Of a DNA stretch of 64,000 bases, positions 22,276-32,346 are shown piece after piece. Each line of letters opens with the position of its first letter. Position 1 is the stretch's first letter. The DNA lies in NCBI GenBank assembly GCA_963920575.1, contig OY986971.1, positions 7,442,779-7,506,778 of the forward strand, in the 5' to 3' direction. Under the pieces are notes generated by a model. It was not told the DNA's origin and made no database searches. It saw only the letters and a program-made list of their open reading frames with translations. The stretch is from Narthecium ossifragum (Eukaryota; Streptophyta; Magnoliopsida; Dioscoreales; Nartheciaceae). The position numbers were made by a program, and so were the translations under genes.

Positions 22276-23275
22276 TGTTAGTCGTAATATTGTTTTAATG
22301 ATGTCAAAATATGTTTGATGATAAAACATTGGTTTAATATTTATATCCCTTAATTTGGAAATCATTAAGTTCAATATTTATATGATTTTATACTCACGGT
22401 CGATGCGACAGTTGATGCACGGACCGTGAAGTCTGGTGGTCGATGGACGGATCAACCGCGGAGGTTAAAGTTGCGATGATCGATGTGGTGGTCGATGGGA
22501 CGGTCGACCACGACCTATGTGACTTATTGTGTTGAAGTGACGGTCGAATGATGCATCAACCTTGAGAAGCGGTTTTCACAATAGAGGCTCACAGACGATG
22601 TGACGGTCGATGTGACTGTCGACCGTGAAGCATGAAGGTCGATAGGTGGATAGATCGCGGCTCAAGAAGAACGCAAGGGACGATGTGGTAGACAATGCGA
22701 TGGCCGACCACCAGTCAGGAAACTAGTCGTTAAAGAGCCGTTGTAGAAATGCAAAGTAGCCGTTGGAAGCTACTTTTGAGGCCCTAAAGCTCAAGTATAT
22801 ATGGACAGATGCAACAAACTTGGTGCAAGACTAAAGGAAATATTAGTATACATTGTAACAAGTTTTATTCTTCTTTTGAGAGCTTTACTCTTTGTAAAAC
22901 TACTTCAAGTTGTGAAGTAGACTTTGTAAGAGATAGCCAAGAGAGAGCTTGGAGAGATTGTAAGGTTGCCAAACACCTATAAGCTTGGTGGATAGGTTGG
23001 CAAGCACCCAGAAGCTTTGTGGACAACTTATAAGAGGTTTTGCAAGTAGTGGAACCTCAAAGAGGCACTTGAGTGAAGTGGACGTAGCCAAGGTTTGTCG
23101 AACCACTATAAAACTCTGGTGCAATCTCCCTTAACTCTCATCTTATCATTCTATTCACTTGCTTTATTTATCATTCATTTCATTTACATGCATATGGGTT
23201 ATTAGACTCCTCTCTAGGTTTCCATAATCGGTTTTCTTTTATAAGGCCTAAGACCAACCCTCTCTTAGACCTTCG
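22276..23275 (+). repeat. 3' LTR of the gag-only Copia element
   Basis: The 1.0-kb uninterrupted copy. It serves as the empty-site reference for the solo LTR in LTR1. Confidence 0.85.
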
Positions 23276-23469
23276 CCTTACCCGGCTAAATGTAATTTCT
23301 CTGTTTTAGAAGCTAATCCTAGTCACCATTTTTCCTATCAACTAGTACATATTTCTTTTCTCATATGCTTTTATAGTTACCAAAAGCATCTTGCTATCTA
23401 ACTTATCCACCTGAAACTTTCACATTGTTGCGGATTGTCAAACCTTAAAACCTAACCTCTGATGTCATT
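23276..23469 (-). other. Internal remnant of the outer Copia-type element with primer site
   Basis: It carries the degenerate primer site at 23,454-23,469 (minus strand AATGACATCAGAGGTT) just inside the right LTR. No coding sequence is seen. Confidence 0.6.
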
Positions 23470-24042
23470 TGTTGGCGTGGAAGCGTCGGATCCTCGATTC
23501 TTGATCGATATTTACAAGCTCTAAATTGACGCACGGATATACAAGCGCAGAGAACCAAATCAAAGGATGCAAGATAATAGAAAAGGCATAGAAAAGTAGG
23601 AGACACTAAGATTTATATGGTTTGGAAACAGACTCTTCTACATCCATTGCGAGAGTAATAGAAAAATGGGAGACAAATAGATTTATATGATTCGGAAACA
23701 AATTCTCCTACATATATGGGGAGAGCACATTAGAGAAATTCATTATAATCAATAAGAGTATATGGATTATTTGATTGATCTATCAGCAGGCCTTCTCTCG
23801 GACCACTTTCCTCATTTCTTTCTCTTTTTTCTCTCTCTCTCTTCCCTCTTTCTTTCTTCTCTCTGTTTTTTCTCTCTACGTCAAGCTACTTCACCTTTTC
23901 TTTCATGCGGGTCCTACCCTTTTATAACCAACATACAAGGCAACAAAATCTAGAGTCCAATGACGAGAGAGTATGAGAGTCTCTCTCTTTGACAGGAGCT
24001 TATCAAATTAATGATTCTAATTTAGGAAATCTAATAAAGAGA
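23470..24042 (-). repeat. Right (5') LTR of the outer Copia-type element, first part
   Basis: It starts TGTTGGCGTGGAAG and matches 663-999 and 16,838 onward. A short partial duplication of the 'GAGACA...ATTTATATG' segment occurs at 23,608-23,720. The part after 24,042 is displaced to 25,372-25,397. Confidence 0.75.
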
Positions 24043-25366
24043 TGTTACGAGCGGTCTACTCGTGATCCTCTCGTAATGGGTCTCTACTACTCCAATCGAT
24101 CAGAATCGGCCTGATCGGACTTGATTTGAGTCCAATGGGCTGATTTGGCTAGCTAGATCGAATCTGGCTTGAGCTGGATCGGATCTGGCTGAGCCTGATT
24201 GGATGGGACTTGACTGGGTCAAGTCTGAATTGATCTGGATCAGGTTGACCAGGTTCAATTGGGCTAAGTGGCTGGATTGGGCTGGATTGGACTGACTGGC
24301 TCGGCTGAATCAATTAGAGTTGGTTGAGTTGAACCTGATTTGAAGTGGCTGAACCGGTTTGATCCAAGGGCTGAGAATCGCCGGAGTAGATCGCCGGCGT
24401 AGGGACGGCGGCGGAGGTCGGGGTAGTGGCAGGAAGGGTCGCCTGGAGGTGGGGATGAGATCTACCGGAGTGGATTGGTCGGAGGTGGGCTAGATCGGCG
24501 GGATCTGGGAGATGGACGGCGGAGGTTTGGGTTCACCGGCGTCGGGGACGACAGGGAGCTCGGCTGGGGCTTGGGACGTCGGAAAGATAGTCGGGAAAGG
24601 GTCGTGGGGAGACGAGGAAGGCTTTAGGGATGTTTTGGAGGTGGAATAAGGATCGGGCGTGGTTGATGGCGGTGAGGACGAGGGTCGGGTTGCCGGGGGA
24701 AGAGGCCGGAGACGACGACGCGGGCGATGGAGGGTATGGCCGGAGTCGTGGTGCCAAGGGGAAGACGGAGGTGGCCTTGGTTGGCGACGGGGGTGGCCGG
24801 AGAGGGAACGGCGGTGAGGCTAGGGTTAGGGCACGGGAGAGAGAGGAAGGAGATGATGAACAGTAGGGGGTGACGTGGCGCTGACGTGGCGGAGAGAGAA
24901 AGTGACGGGGGGAAAGAAGATGAAGGTGACGGCGATGCCGGCTGCGGAGAAGATGACCGACGGGGAAGAAGATGGATCTATGGTAGATATCTGGTGGAAT
25001 CTACTTTACTTGTACTCCTATGATATTTTACTAATTACTCTTAATCATTCATCTCATCCATAACCTAATACAAACTACTAAGGTCCTTTTATAGAGACCT
25101 GACAGAGTCCTAATCCACTAGAAAAACCCCCTTGCTTAATTAGCAACTAATAAGGTTACTGACTCAACTCAACTTCCTAACTCAAAGGGACTCTTAATTA
25201 ATTCCTAACAATCAACTAGGACTCAATAAAAGACTAATGATAAATACTAATTAAATACTCTAGTTTGAACTAGGGAAGTTCAAGTCAAACTAGGAAAGAG
25301 GTTGAACCAGTTTGATTCCTCTTCTGGGTTCGGGTCCAGTTGGTCGAGTCGGATCGACTCGTATCA
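24043..25366 (-). mobile_element. Solo LTR in the outer element's right LTR
   Basis: It starts TGTTACGAG and ends CTCGTATCA, with a perfect duplication AGAGA at 24,038-24,042 and 25,367-25,371. The minus strand has a TATA box (CTCTATAAAAGGACC) at about 25,084-25,098, so it is a minus-strand LTR. A GATTGGGCTGGATT-like tandem array lies at 24,110-24,330 and a G-rich part at 24,360-24,990. Open frames in the G-rich part are not convincing genes. Confidence 0.85.
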
Positions 25367-25397
25367 AGAGACTTCTGATTTGAGTCATATTCCAGCA

Positions 25398-25556
25398 GAC
25401 TTTAATGTTCCGACTAAGCTCGATCGATGGATAATTGTATCTTTGAGCTTCTTTGACTTGAATTCAATCTTTTTGAACCGCTCATCCAACTGATCAAATG
25501 ATCTAATCATGTCTTCTCGAATCTTCTTTATTTCATGAGGAGCGAAAATCAAACAA
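25398..25556 (-). other. Host sequence right of the outer Copia element
   Basis: It begins with the second copy of GACTTT. The minus strand is open and reads as a short charged coiled-coil-like peptide (around 'KKIREDMIRSFDQLDERFKK'). It continues into the sequence left of 657 if the insertion is removed. The family is not recognised. Confidence 0.4.
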
Positions 25557-26225
25557 TGTTAGTTTGTTGTGCTATGTATTTGCACCATAAAGTGCGTGTA
25601 AGTTAGATCAACCAATATTAGTGCGGTTTCGACACAGTTTTGAATTGAGAAAAATTGACAACGTGCATAGTGCATTGCTTGTAGATGGGCTCCAAAGGAG
25701 AGGAAATTTGTGGAGGGGGGGGGGGGGGGAGCGGGGCAATTGTTTGGATTATATGTGGGAGAAGAAGAGAAGAAGAGCATATAAGACACAAGATTTACGT
25801 GATTCATAATAAAATAGGGTTACGTTTATGGAGTAACCGAAGTTTTCACTATCTTAGAGACAAAATACCAAATTACATGTTACAATGACGGTAGCACATA
25901 CAAACCTCCATATCCTAGGATTTCCATATATAGAAGTAAAATTACATAAAATACCCTTATTAAACATGTCGATCCCCGTATAGCTCTTGCAGCGCGATAT
26001 AGTCGAGTATGCGACACAATCCGGGATTGAAGAAGAGATGATTCAAGAGTACATACAAATTTGTAAATTCCTTTTGAGAAGCAAGTCCAAGTGTAGATCT
26101 ACATTCCACGATCGTAAAGTTCTCGGTGCCATTGGCATGGGTGGGTCTAGTGCACCTACAATTTTAACCTCCTTTATTTATGTTTAGACTACCACAAGTC
26201 TAGTCCGGGAGACCTCCTACTCCTA
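25557..26225. other. Unassigned AT-rich sequence, probable old LTR debris
   Basis: The 'GACACAAGATTTACGTGATTC' type phrase at about 25,787 is like plant Copia LTRs, and a 'TGTTAG' start lies at 25,557. I could not find a partner LTR or both ends. A frame at 25,987-26,187 shows no domain that I recognise. Confidence 0.35.
25715..25729 (+). repeat. 15-G homopolymer run
   Basis: An unbroken run of 15 G followed by AGCGGGG. It could form a G-quadruplex, and its true length may be uncertain because such runs are hard to sequence. Confidence 0.9.
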
Positions 26226-26795
26226 GCCTCACAGTGTGCGTGTTTCAACCCCATACCATTTTTTACGTCTTGGGCAAGGCACCTCAGGATTTCTTCGCCC
26301 AAGGCCATGTAGGCCTAGACAAAAGGCCTGCCTAGGCCCGCCCCGGGCCGGGAAACCCGGGTCTAGGCCGGGTAATCGAAGATACTCGCACCAGCCCTTT
26401 AGGCTCCCGGGCCCGGGCTTTGAATGCCTCCACCTAGCCCAGGCTCTATTAAAGTTGTGCCCGGTTCTGGACTAGGCCAGGCCGAAGAACCCGGGGCCGG
26501 TTTTTATGTAATTCATTTAATTATTTATTTTATATTTTGAGCATTTAAAAAATTCATGCAAATTCTTAAACAATCATAAAAAATAACAGAAAACTTGTAG
26601 AAAATTTTATTTATTCTCAACATTAATTTTGAAATATATTATATATTCAGGGGAGGTATTGCATCATAATAGGATGACCACATCCCAACTAGATTGGCAC
26701 CTACCCACCTATAAAATCATTTGCACATCTACCCTAAGTTCTGAAAACATAAATTACAAACTTAGAAATATAGAAGTAAAATTGTATTCATACAG

Positions 26796-27190
26796 TTATG
26801 CTTCTATATCTAAATTTTTAAATTCTTCCATCATCCTTTCTTCAACTTGTAGGTTTTGAAGCCTCATCTTTGCAGCCCACCAATCAATTAGGCATATCAA
26901 AACTTTGACTGTCATTGGGTCCAAGCTACTTATATAGTCATCTAGCACACGCCCACTGAAACTGAATGCACTCTCGGAAGCTACGGTAGACATCTAAGTG
27001 GCTAGTATGTCTCGTACTAAAATGGATAGAACATGAAATGCTACTGATCCTTGTACTTTCCTCCATGCCACAATATCCAATTCACTGCTATGTTCAACAA
27101 TATATACGGGAGCATTGTAATATTGTTGGAGCTCGGATGTTCCAGATCTTAATGGTGCTTCAGAGTAGAATAAGTCATTAACCATGACCA
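26796..27190 (-). pseudogene. hAT transposase, C-terminal part
   Basis: On the minus strand the frame reads 'SELDIVAWRKVQGSVAF...LVRDILAT', then a stop, then 'MSTVASESAFSFSGRVLDDY' and 'TVKVLICLIDWW'. These are the hallmarks of the hAT-family C-terminal dimerisation region, where the consensus runs STVASES(A/T)FSxxGR. The stop at 26,994-26,996 lies exactly where the family has a short linker (about ..LAIPVSTVASE..), so it is a nonsense change. The catalytic and BED zinc-finger parts would lie to the right and are not visible after the LTR insertion at 27,191. Not functional. Confidence 0.85.
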
Positions 27191-29536
27191 TCATCCGGGC
27201 TACCCGAGACCCCCGGATCGGCGATTGAACCCATCGCCCACACTTAGCCTTAATGCTTCTAATGCATACAACATGCAAGAGCCTATTCAAGCAACTAGGC
27301 CTAGGTGTCTTTACATGCCAAACCATCAATCAATTGTGCAACAGGGTATAACATAGTTATATGGTAGATTTAGCATTACAGAACTAACATACGGCATACG
27401 GCATACGTAGCATTTACGTATCCAAACCAAGCATAACCATTCAACACACATGGCACACCTTCGGCCCTAGGCTTAAACATAATATAGGCATACATGACTG
27501 AGATAATTTACATGCCATTCACGAATTGAATAGGGAAGGATAGATGACACTATAGAATAGCATTGGACGTAGTCCGAGAAGGCAAGTACAATACTATCTA
27601 GAATCAGGATCATGTTCAATTTATGTGAAGAAATGCTATTCCATAGATTCAATTGAAGTTTCCCACTTTACTACTTAACTTGCATCAATGGAAACAAATC
27701 TCATCCAAACTATAGTCATAATCAATCAAGAATATTCATGGTAGAGGTAAATCATTTCTTTCCCAGGTTATGGTGGCAGGAAGGACAAACCAACAAACAA
27801 CAGGGAACCATAACACATTCCTCTGTTGGATTCATCAAAACATTTAACACTGAAGAATACCATAATCAGAGATAGTAGCCGTCTGATTAATCTAAATAGA
27901 TTGATAAGTAGAATAAGGTGCCTTTCTAACTACAGGTATGGGGAAGAAAGATGAGAGATTTACCCATTATGTATATCAACAGAACTAACTATTGACTTAA
28001 TGTGGTCTAATTGCGGAACATGAAAGACATACAACCAGTTACTTTATAATAAGCCAAGAGAAATGAGACGAAGAATTCAATAATTCCCAATAACCAAGTG
28101 ACAGAGAAGAAGGTCCACAACCACCACATCTAATCCAAAGGGAAAAATGCACAAAATCGAATTTAGTTCAACATAATCCGGCATTAACCAGAGAAGCAAT
28201 GGAAAATTCATGAATGTCTAACAATAGCCAACGATGGCATGCGATCCAACAACAAGGGAGAACAGAGCATGGCATGTCATCAAAATACTTGGCAGCAAGG
28301 GAAAACAGAACAATCCGATAGAACAAAGGCTACAAATTGAAACCAAGACTCAGTAGTTGATACAGAGGAAAATCAATGATCGTAGCAATCCAGAAGAATT
28401 CCAAACATCTGACAAAACACAACTATAACTAGTAATCCAGAAGAAATCCGGCAGTAATCAATAGCTTAGCATCAAAATCCATCCTATCTATATACCAACC
28501 ACAAAGACACAACATGGCAAAAAGAAACAAAAATAGAGGAGGAAAACTAGGCATGGAATAGAATCGAGATCCATCAAAAACCAGAGAAGAGAGGGAGAAA
28601 TCTCATTAATATCAGCCACTAGTCCATGGATACAAGCAGTGGTAGCAAAGAGAAGAGAAGCACATCAACAGGAGGCCATGAAATTCACAAAGCAACCAAG
28701 ATCCTAAGCTAACAAGCATCCAACGGAGTGATAAGGAGAACTAGCATGCATCGAGATCTTCGGGTCACAAACAACTCAACCAAACAGTCAATGGAACTAA
28801 GGAATCATGCATCAAACCAACCCTATTCTAGCCTAGTAGAGCATAATCAATAAATTAGATCAGAAACCCTACCTCAGGATCACACGAAAACTCCTTCTCT
28901 GATTGTCGCCGTCGGTCCCCTCTAATCACGGCCGTCATCTCTCTCTCTCTGGTCATCGTCGCCAAACTCCGTCATCGCAGCCGACAGGAGGGAGCCAACT
29001 GCAGCTCTCTCCTCCAGTCGCGATTGTCGTAACTAGGATCTTCGCCCATCACCGCTTCGCCCAGTCACCAGGCTCGTCGTCGTCGTCGACCTCTCCTCCA
29101 GTCGCGGATCTCTCCTCTCTCTCCTCCGATCGCGTCACAGCTCTCTCTCTCGCGCTCGGATACTGGCTCCCTCTCCCCTCTCTATCACGAGCCCTAACGA
29201 GAGAAGAAAAAGGTTTAAGGGTGGTTTATATACAAATAACTTAAAATTAAATTATGGTCGTCTGATCAGCCAGATCTGATCTTAGCCGCTCAAATCTCGA
29301 TCCTATCGATCGAACTCAGATCCTCCGATCTAGAGTACTTCTAAGGGTATAATCAAGCACATACATCATCACAAGGCCGTGTGTGCGTAACGTGTGTGTG
29401 AAACCAACTCCGCCAAGGGTAATTTACCATATTACCCCCGGAGTTGCAATGATCAAAGGGGATCGCGAAGCAAGGCCAACCGAACCAAATCCTCGACCGA
29501 CGCGGTTGGACCGGGTTGGAGGTACGAGTTCTCACA
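27191..29536 (-). repeat. Truncated Gypsy (Tekay/Del-like) LTR
   Basis: The right end is the LTR start (minus strand TGTGAGAACTCGTACCTCC), close to the one at 37,983. The left part ends inside the conserved block 'CGATCCGGGGGTCTCGGGTAGCCCGGAT', about 1 kb before the normal LTR end, so the 3' third is missing. The left limit is where transposase similarity resumes. The C/T-rich stretch at 28,890-29,200 has open frames that I do not consider genes. Confidence 0.7.
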
Positions 29537-30249
29537 CGTCATCAAGGTTGATGGGTTGCTGATCCCATGATGAAAAGGTCGACGGGGAGGAATCCATCTA
29601 GTGAGTAGTTGGAGAGTTGATGCTTAGAGTTGGAGACTTGGAGTTGGGAGCCCGGAGCTTCAATGAGGGAATGAGAGAGCACTTAGATTCAAAAATTTGA
29701 GAACATGCGGGTTTAAATGAAGACAGTGATTCCATTTTCTATAGTACATGTATGAAGAGCAATTCTCAATACTGTCCCCGAACTATGACCGTTTATGGCC
29801 GTTTATTGGGGGAAAATAAGATATAAGTAAAAAATGACGAAAGTGCCCTAATAATTTGACTGTTTATGGCCGTTTATTAAGGGCAAATGACACTTTAAAA
29901 ACATTAAAACGCAAGTCGAGAAATATTTGACAAAATTATCCCTAAAAAATGACCTTTTTTAAACAGTTTTTTAGGGCAAAACGGACATTCTAGTAAAATA
30001 ACCGTTGTTTACCGTTTATATAGGAGAAAAATGTAATCTTACATATTATAATAGTAGAAATCCAAAAATTCAATTTTTTTATAAAAAAACCCGGCCTAAT
30101 CGGGTTTAGGTCATAGATACCCGGCATGGGCCCTAAGCTCTCTTGGGCCCGGTCTACCAGGCCTGGGTTTTAGTGCACCAGGCCCGGGTTTTAGTGCCTG
30201 TTGACCTGTAGTCCAGGCCTAAGGCTATGTCAAGGCTTACAACCCTGAC

Positions 30250-31341
30250 ACCTTGGGCGTAGGGGCCCAGTTTGGGTCCAGTAGGGGTCGGATCTTGTTG
30301 CATCCAACCCATATCAGTTGGGAGAGGTATTGGTGTCTTATTCTCGGGTCTTTGTTCCCGCTGGGCTTCACCCAACAACTTTCATGTGTATTTCTAATAG
30401 CTTGCCATCCTAAATTTCCTAGGATTACAGCTCATCTAATCCTATTTTCCTAGCATTGTGGCTCATGTAATAAAAAATTTGAGAGCTATTGGCATTGACA
30501 TCTTGCATTTTACTAATTACACGATTAGATTAGCAAGTAGCAACTACTCAATGTCCTATCTATGCAGTTTTTCAAGGTAACATCTTAGTATCTATGCTAC
30601 AAGATGCTAATAGGTCATGAATTAATGCTATATGTGATCACACTCCTTTTCGACCTAATTTGTACAATTCTCCGCTCCAATCAACAGGAACAAGCATACA
30701 AAAATTTGATTCTTCAAACAGAATCACCACTCTTTTTGCTACGTAGCACCACTGCTCCATTTTTTCTTATTCCACTTCTCACCATATCAATTGTACACAA
30801 CCCCAACCATAAAAGGAAATGTTGGCTATGCCTACAATGTCTTTGGTAATTGCGAACCTTAATGTCACCATATCACAATGAATTTTTCCCCATTAACTAA
30901 GAATTCTATAGATGCCATGCATCACGATAGATCATCATCACCGAAAATTCGAGTCAGTGAAAGAATCAATAAGAGAAAATCAAAGGCATTGGCGGCCATT
31001 GGCTGAATCCTCCACGACTAACTGACCTCCATTTGGCCATTGGCCACACTCTTTGAATTCGAGCAACGCCTCGTGCCTATGGCACAGCGCCCGTCGGCAA
31101 GTAACCAATGGCCGGCTGGCGCTTGGCCCTCGGAGTACCTCTTCACCTAGAGGACCTTGTCGAAGAACACGTGGAGGAGGCACGACTGGTAGAAGTCCCA
31201 AAATTGATGCAGGACACTTGGAATCGAAAATGACATCATATCACTTGTAATCTCCTTATTCGTGAGAATGGATCATAGAATTACAAGTTGAATGCAGGAC
31301 CAAGTTAAAAGGTGAGATTGATAGAGATGGAGAGATCCTCG
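30250..31341. other. Featureless sequence between hAT and Tat elements
   Basis: I see no gene, no clear repeat partner and no convincing element ends here. Short open frames at 30,604-30,849 and 30,980-31,250 lack any recognisable domain. Confidence 0.5.
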
Positions 31342-32324
31342 TGTTACCATAAATAATGATAGAAAGAATCAACCAATGACCGATATTCATGTGTTCATCC
31401 AAGTAATGTTGCCGGTGAAATATATGACGTTGATTGATAAAGTGACATGATTAGCTAGATGATTCGACCTGAGTTAATGCTCGATAAATAATATTAACCG
31501 ATCAAAAGGGTACAATATCTCTTCCAAGTGCTAACGTCATCATAGAAGTGGAAAGAGAAGTCAGAATATGGAAACTAATAAGACACGTGGAGCCCGATGA
31601 GTAACCCAAATTGATCGTGTAGCAGTTAGAGAAAGAATAGCAGAGTGGTTCCTGGACGATTATGGGGTGGTTCAAAGTAGTTATCTGTAGTCTGTAATAT
31701 GTATAAATATCTAAAAAAATAATGTACAACTCTCTCACACCCTCGATCTAGCCTACGCGCTTGGACTTCTTTTATACATTATGTTTTCGTTTAGTATGCT
31801 TTGTTTTCCTATAAGTTTTCCTTAATTAATGCAATGTTAATAGTTGCCCTTTTCTTTTTTATCTCTTTAATCTAGGTTTAATGGCTTTTTGTTGAGTTAG
31901 ATTTATTCACTTTCTGTTAGATTAGGTTTATCATGCTTTCGTAGATAGATTTACCTGCTTTGTAATTTAGACTTATTTAGCTTTCCTAGCTAGACTTACT
32001 TACTTTTTGTTAATTTAGATTTATCTGCTTTCATAATTTAGATTTACTTGATTTTGCATAGTTATCTTTACAGCTTTCTTTACTGCTTTCCTAGATAAAT
32101 CTAGTTAAATATCCAGTTACCCTTGATCTTATCCAATTATCCAATTATCCAATTAAGCTGCATCAGATCCAATCAGACAAGATTTCCATGTAGATCAACA
32201 CTTCTGTTCGAACTGAATTTGAAATAGTTTGAATTTTGCCACGTCACTGATCAGTCACATTAACAACATTGTTGCTTTTGGTCGAGCATTAATTGATGTC
32301 GACCTGATTTCCCACCAGAAAACA
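31342..32324 (+). repeat. 5' LTR of the Tat element
   Basis: It starts TGTTACCATAAATAATG and ends CCAGAAAACA. TATA box GTATAAATAT at 31,701-31,710. The stretch 31,850-32,100 is a degenerate tandem array of about 28 bp units (TTAGATTTA...CTGCTTTC); this array is absent from the 3' LTR. Confidence 0.8.
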
Positions 32325-32344
32325 TTTTGGCACGCCCGATGGGA
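32325..32344 (+). other. Primer-binding site of the Tat element
   Basis: TTTTGGCACGCCCGATGGGA directly follows the LTR. It differs at one clear position from the site in the PMD-only element (GGTGGG there). Confidence 0.85.
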
Positions 32345-32346
32345 CA

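Larger units (their letters stand above)
17421..23275 (+). mobile_element. Gag-only Copia element (TR-GAG-like)
   Basis: The LTRs are 17,421-20,532 (with a solo LTR inside) and 22,276-23,275. Both start TGTTAG(C/T)C(C/G)TAATATTG and match to the end (TAGACCTTCA / TAGACCTTCG). The primer site TTGGTATCAGAAC follows LTR1 at about 20,534. AATAAGGGGGAGAT is the polypurine tract before LTR2. The internal region is only 1.74 kb and contains a gag gene with a zinc knuckle and nothing of pol. This is the layout of a terminal-repeat element with a gag domain. The flanks CCATC and CCTTA do not form a clear duplication. Confidence 0.8.
663..25397 (-). mobile_element. Outer Copia-type LTR element, split by nested insertions
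   Basis: The left LTR is 663-999 plus 16,838-17,029 and the right LTR is 23,470-24,042 plus 25,372-25,397. The two align over their start (TGTTGG..., 'TTTATAAGCTCTAAATTGA' against 'TTTACAAGCTCTAAATTGA'), a CT-rich stretch, a 'GGGTCCTACCCTTTTATAAC' block and the end ATTCCAGCA. At 23,454-23,469 the minus strand reads AATGACATCAGAGGTT, a degenerate initiator-tRNA primer site directly inside the right LTR. A purine tract (AAGGTGGAGAT on the minus strand) abuts the left LTR. The element is therefore on the minus strand. GACTT(T) flanks both ends. The net internal region is only about 0.6 kb with no gag or pol, so it was non-autonomous. Copia assignment rests on primer site and LTR style only. Confidence 0.75.
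26266..30249 (-). mobile_element. Decayed hAT transposon
   Basis: The right end reads GGCTTACAACCCTG, that is CAGGGTTGTAAGCC on the minus strand, a typical hAT terminus followed by subterminal 'GGCCTGG' and 'GGCCCGGG' repeats. GGCCCGGG-rich subterminal sequence is also present at 26,290-26,510, but I cannot fix the left end exactly. The 3' part of a transposase is on the minus strand at 26,796-27,190. A GTTTATGGCCGTTTATT-type repeat occurs twice at 29,790-29,880. A Gypsy LTR fragment splits the element. Confidence 0.7.

Noticed and set aside
24533..24866. Open frames in G-rich sequence, possible gene
   Set aside because: They are inside a solo LTR with clear termini and target duplication; composition explains the open frames.
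28903..29244. Ser/Pro-rich open frame
   Set aside because: Low-complexity C/T-rich part of a Gypsy LTR.
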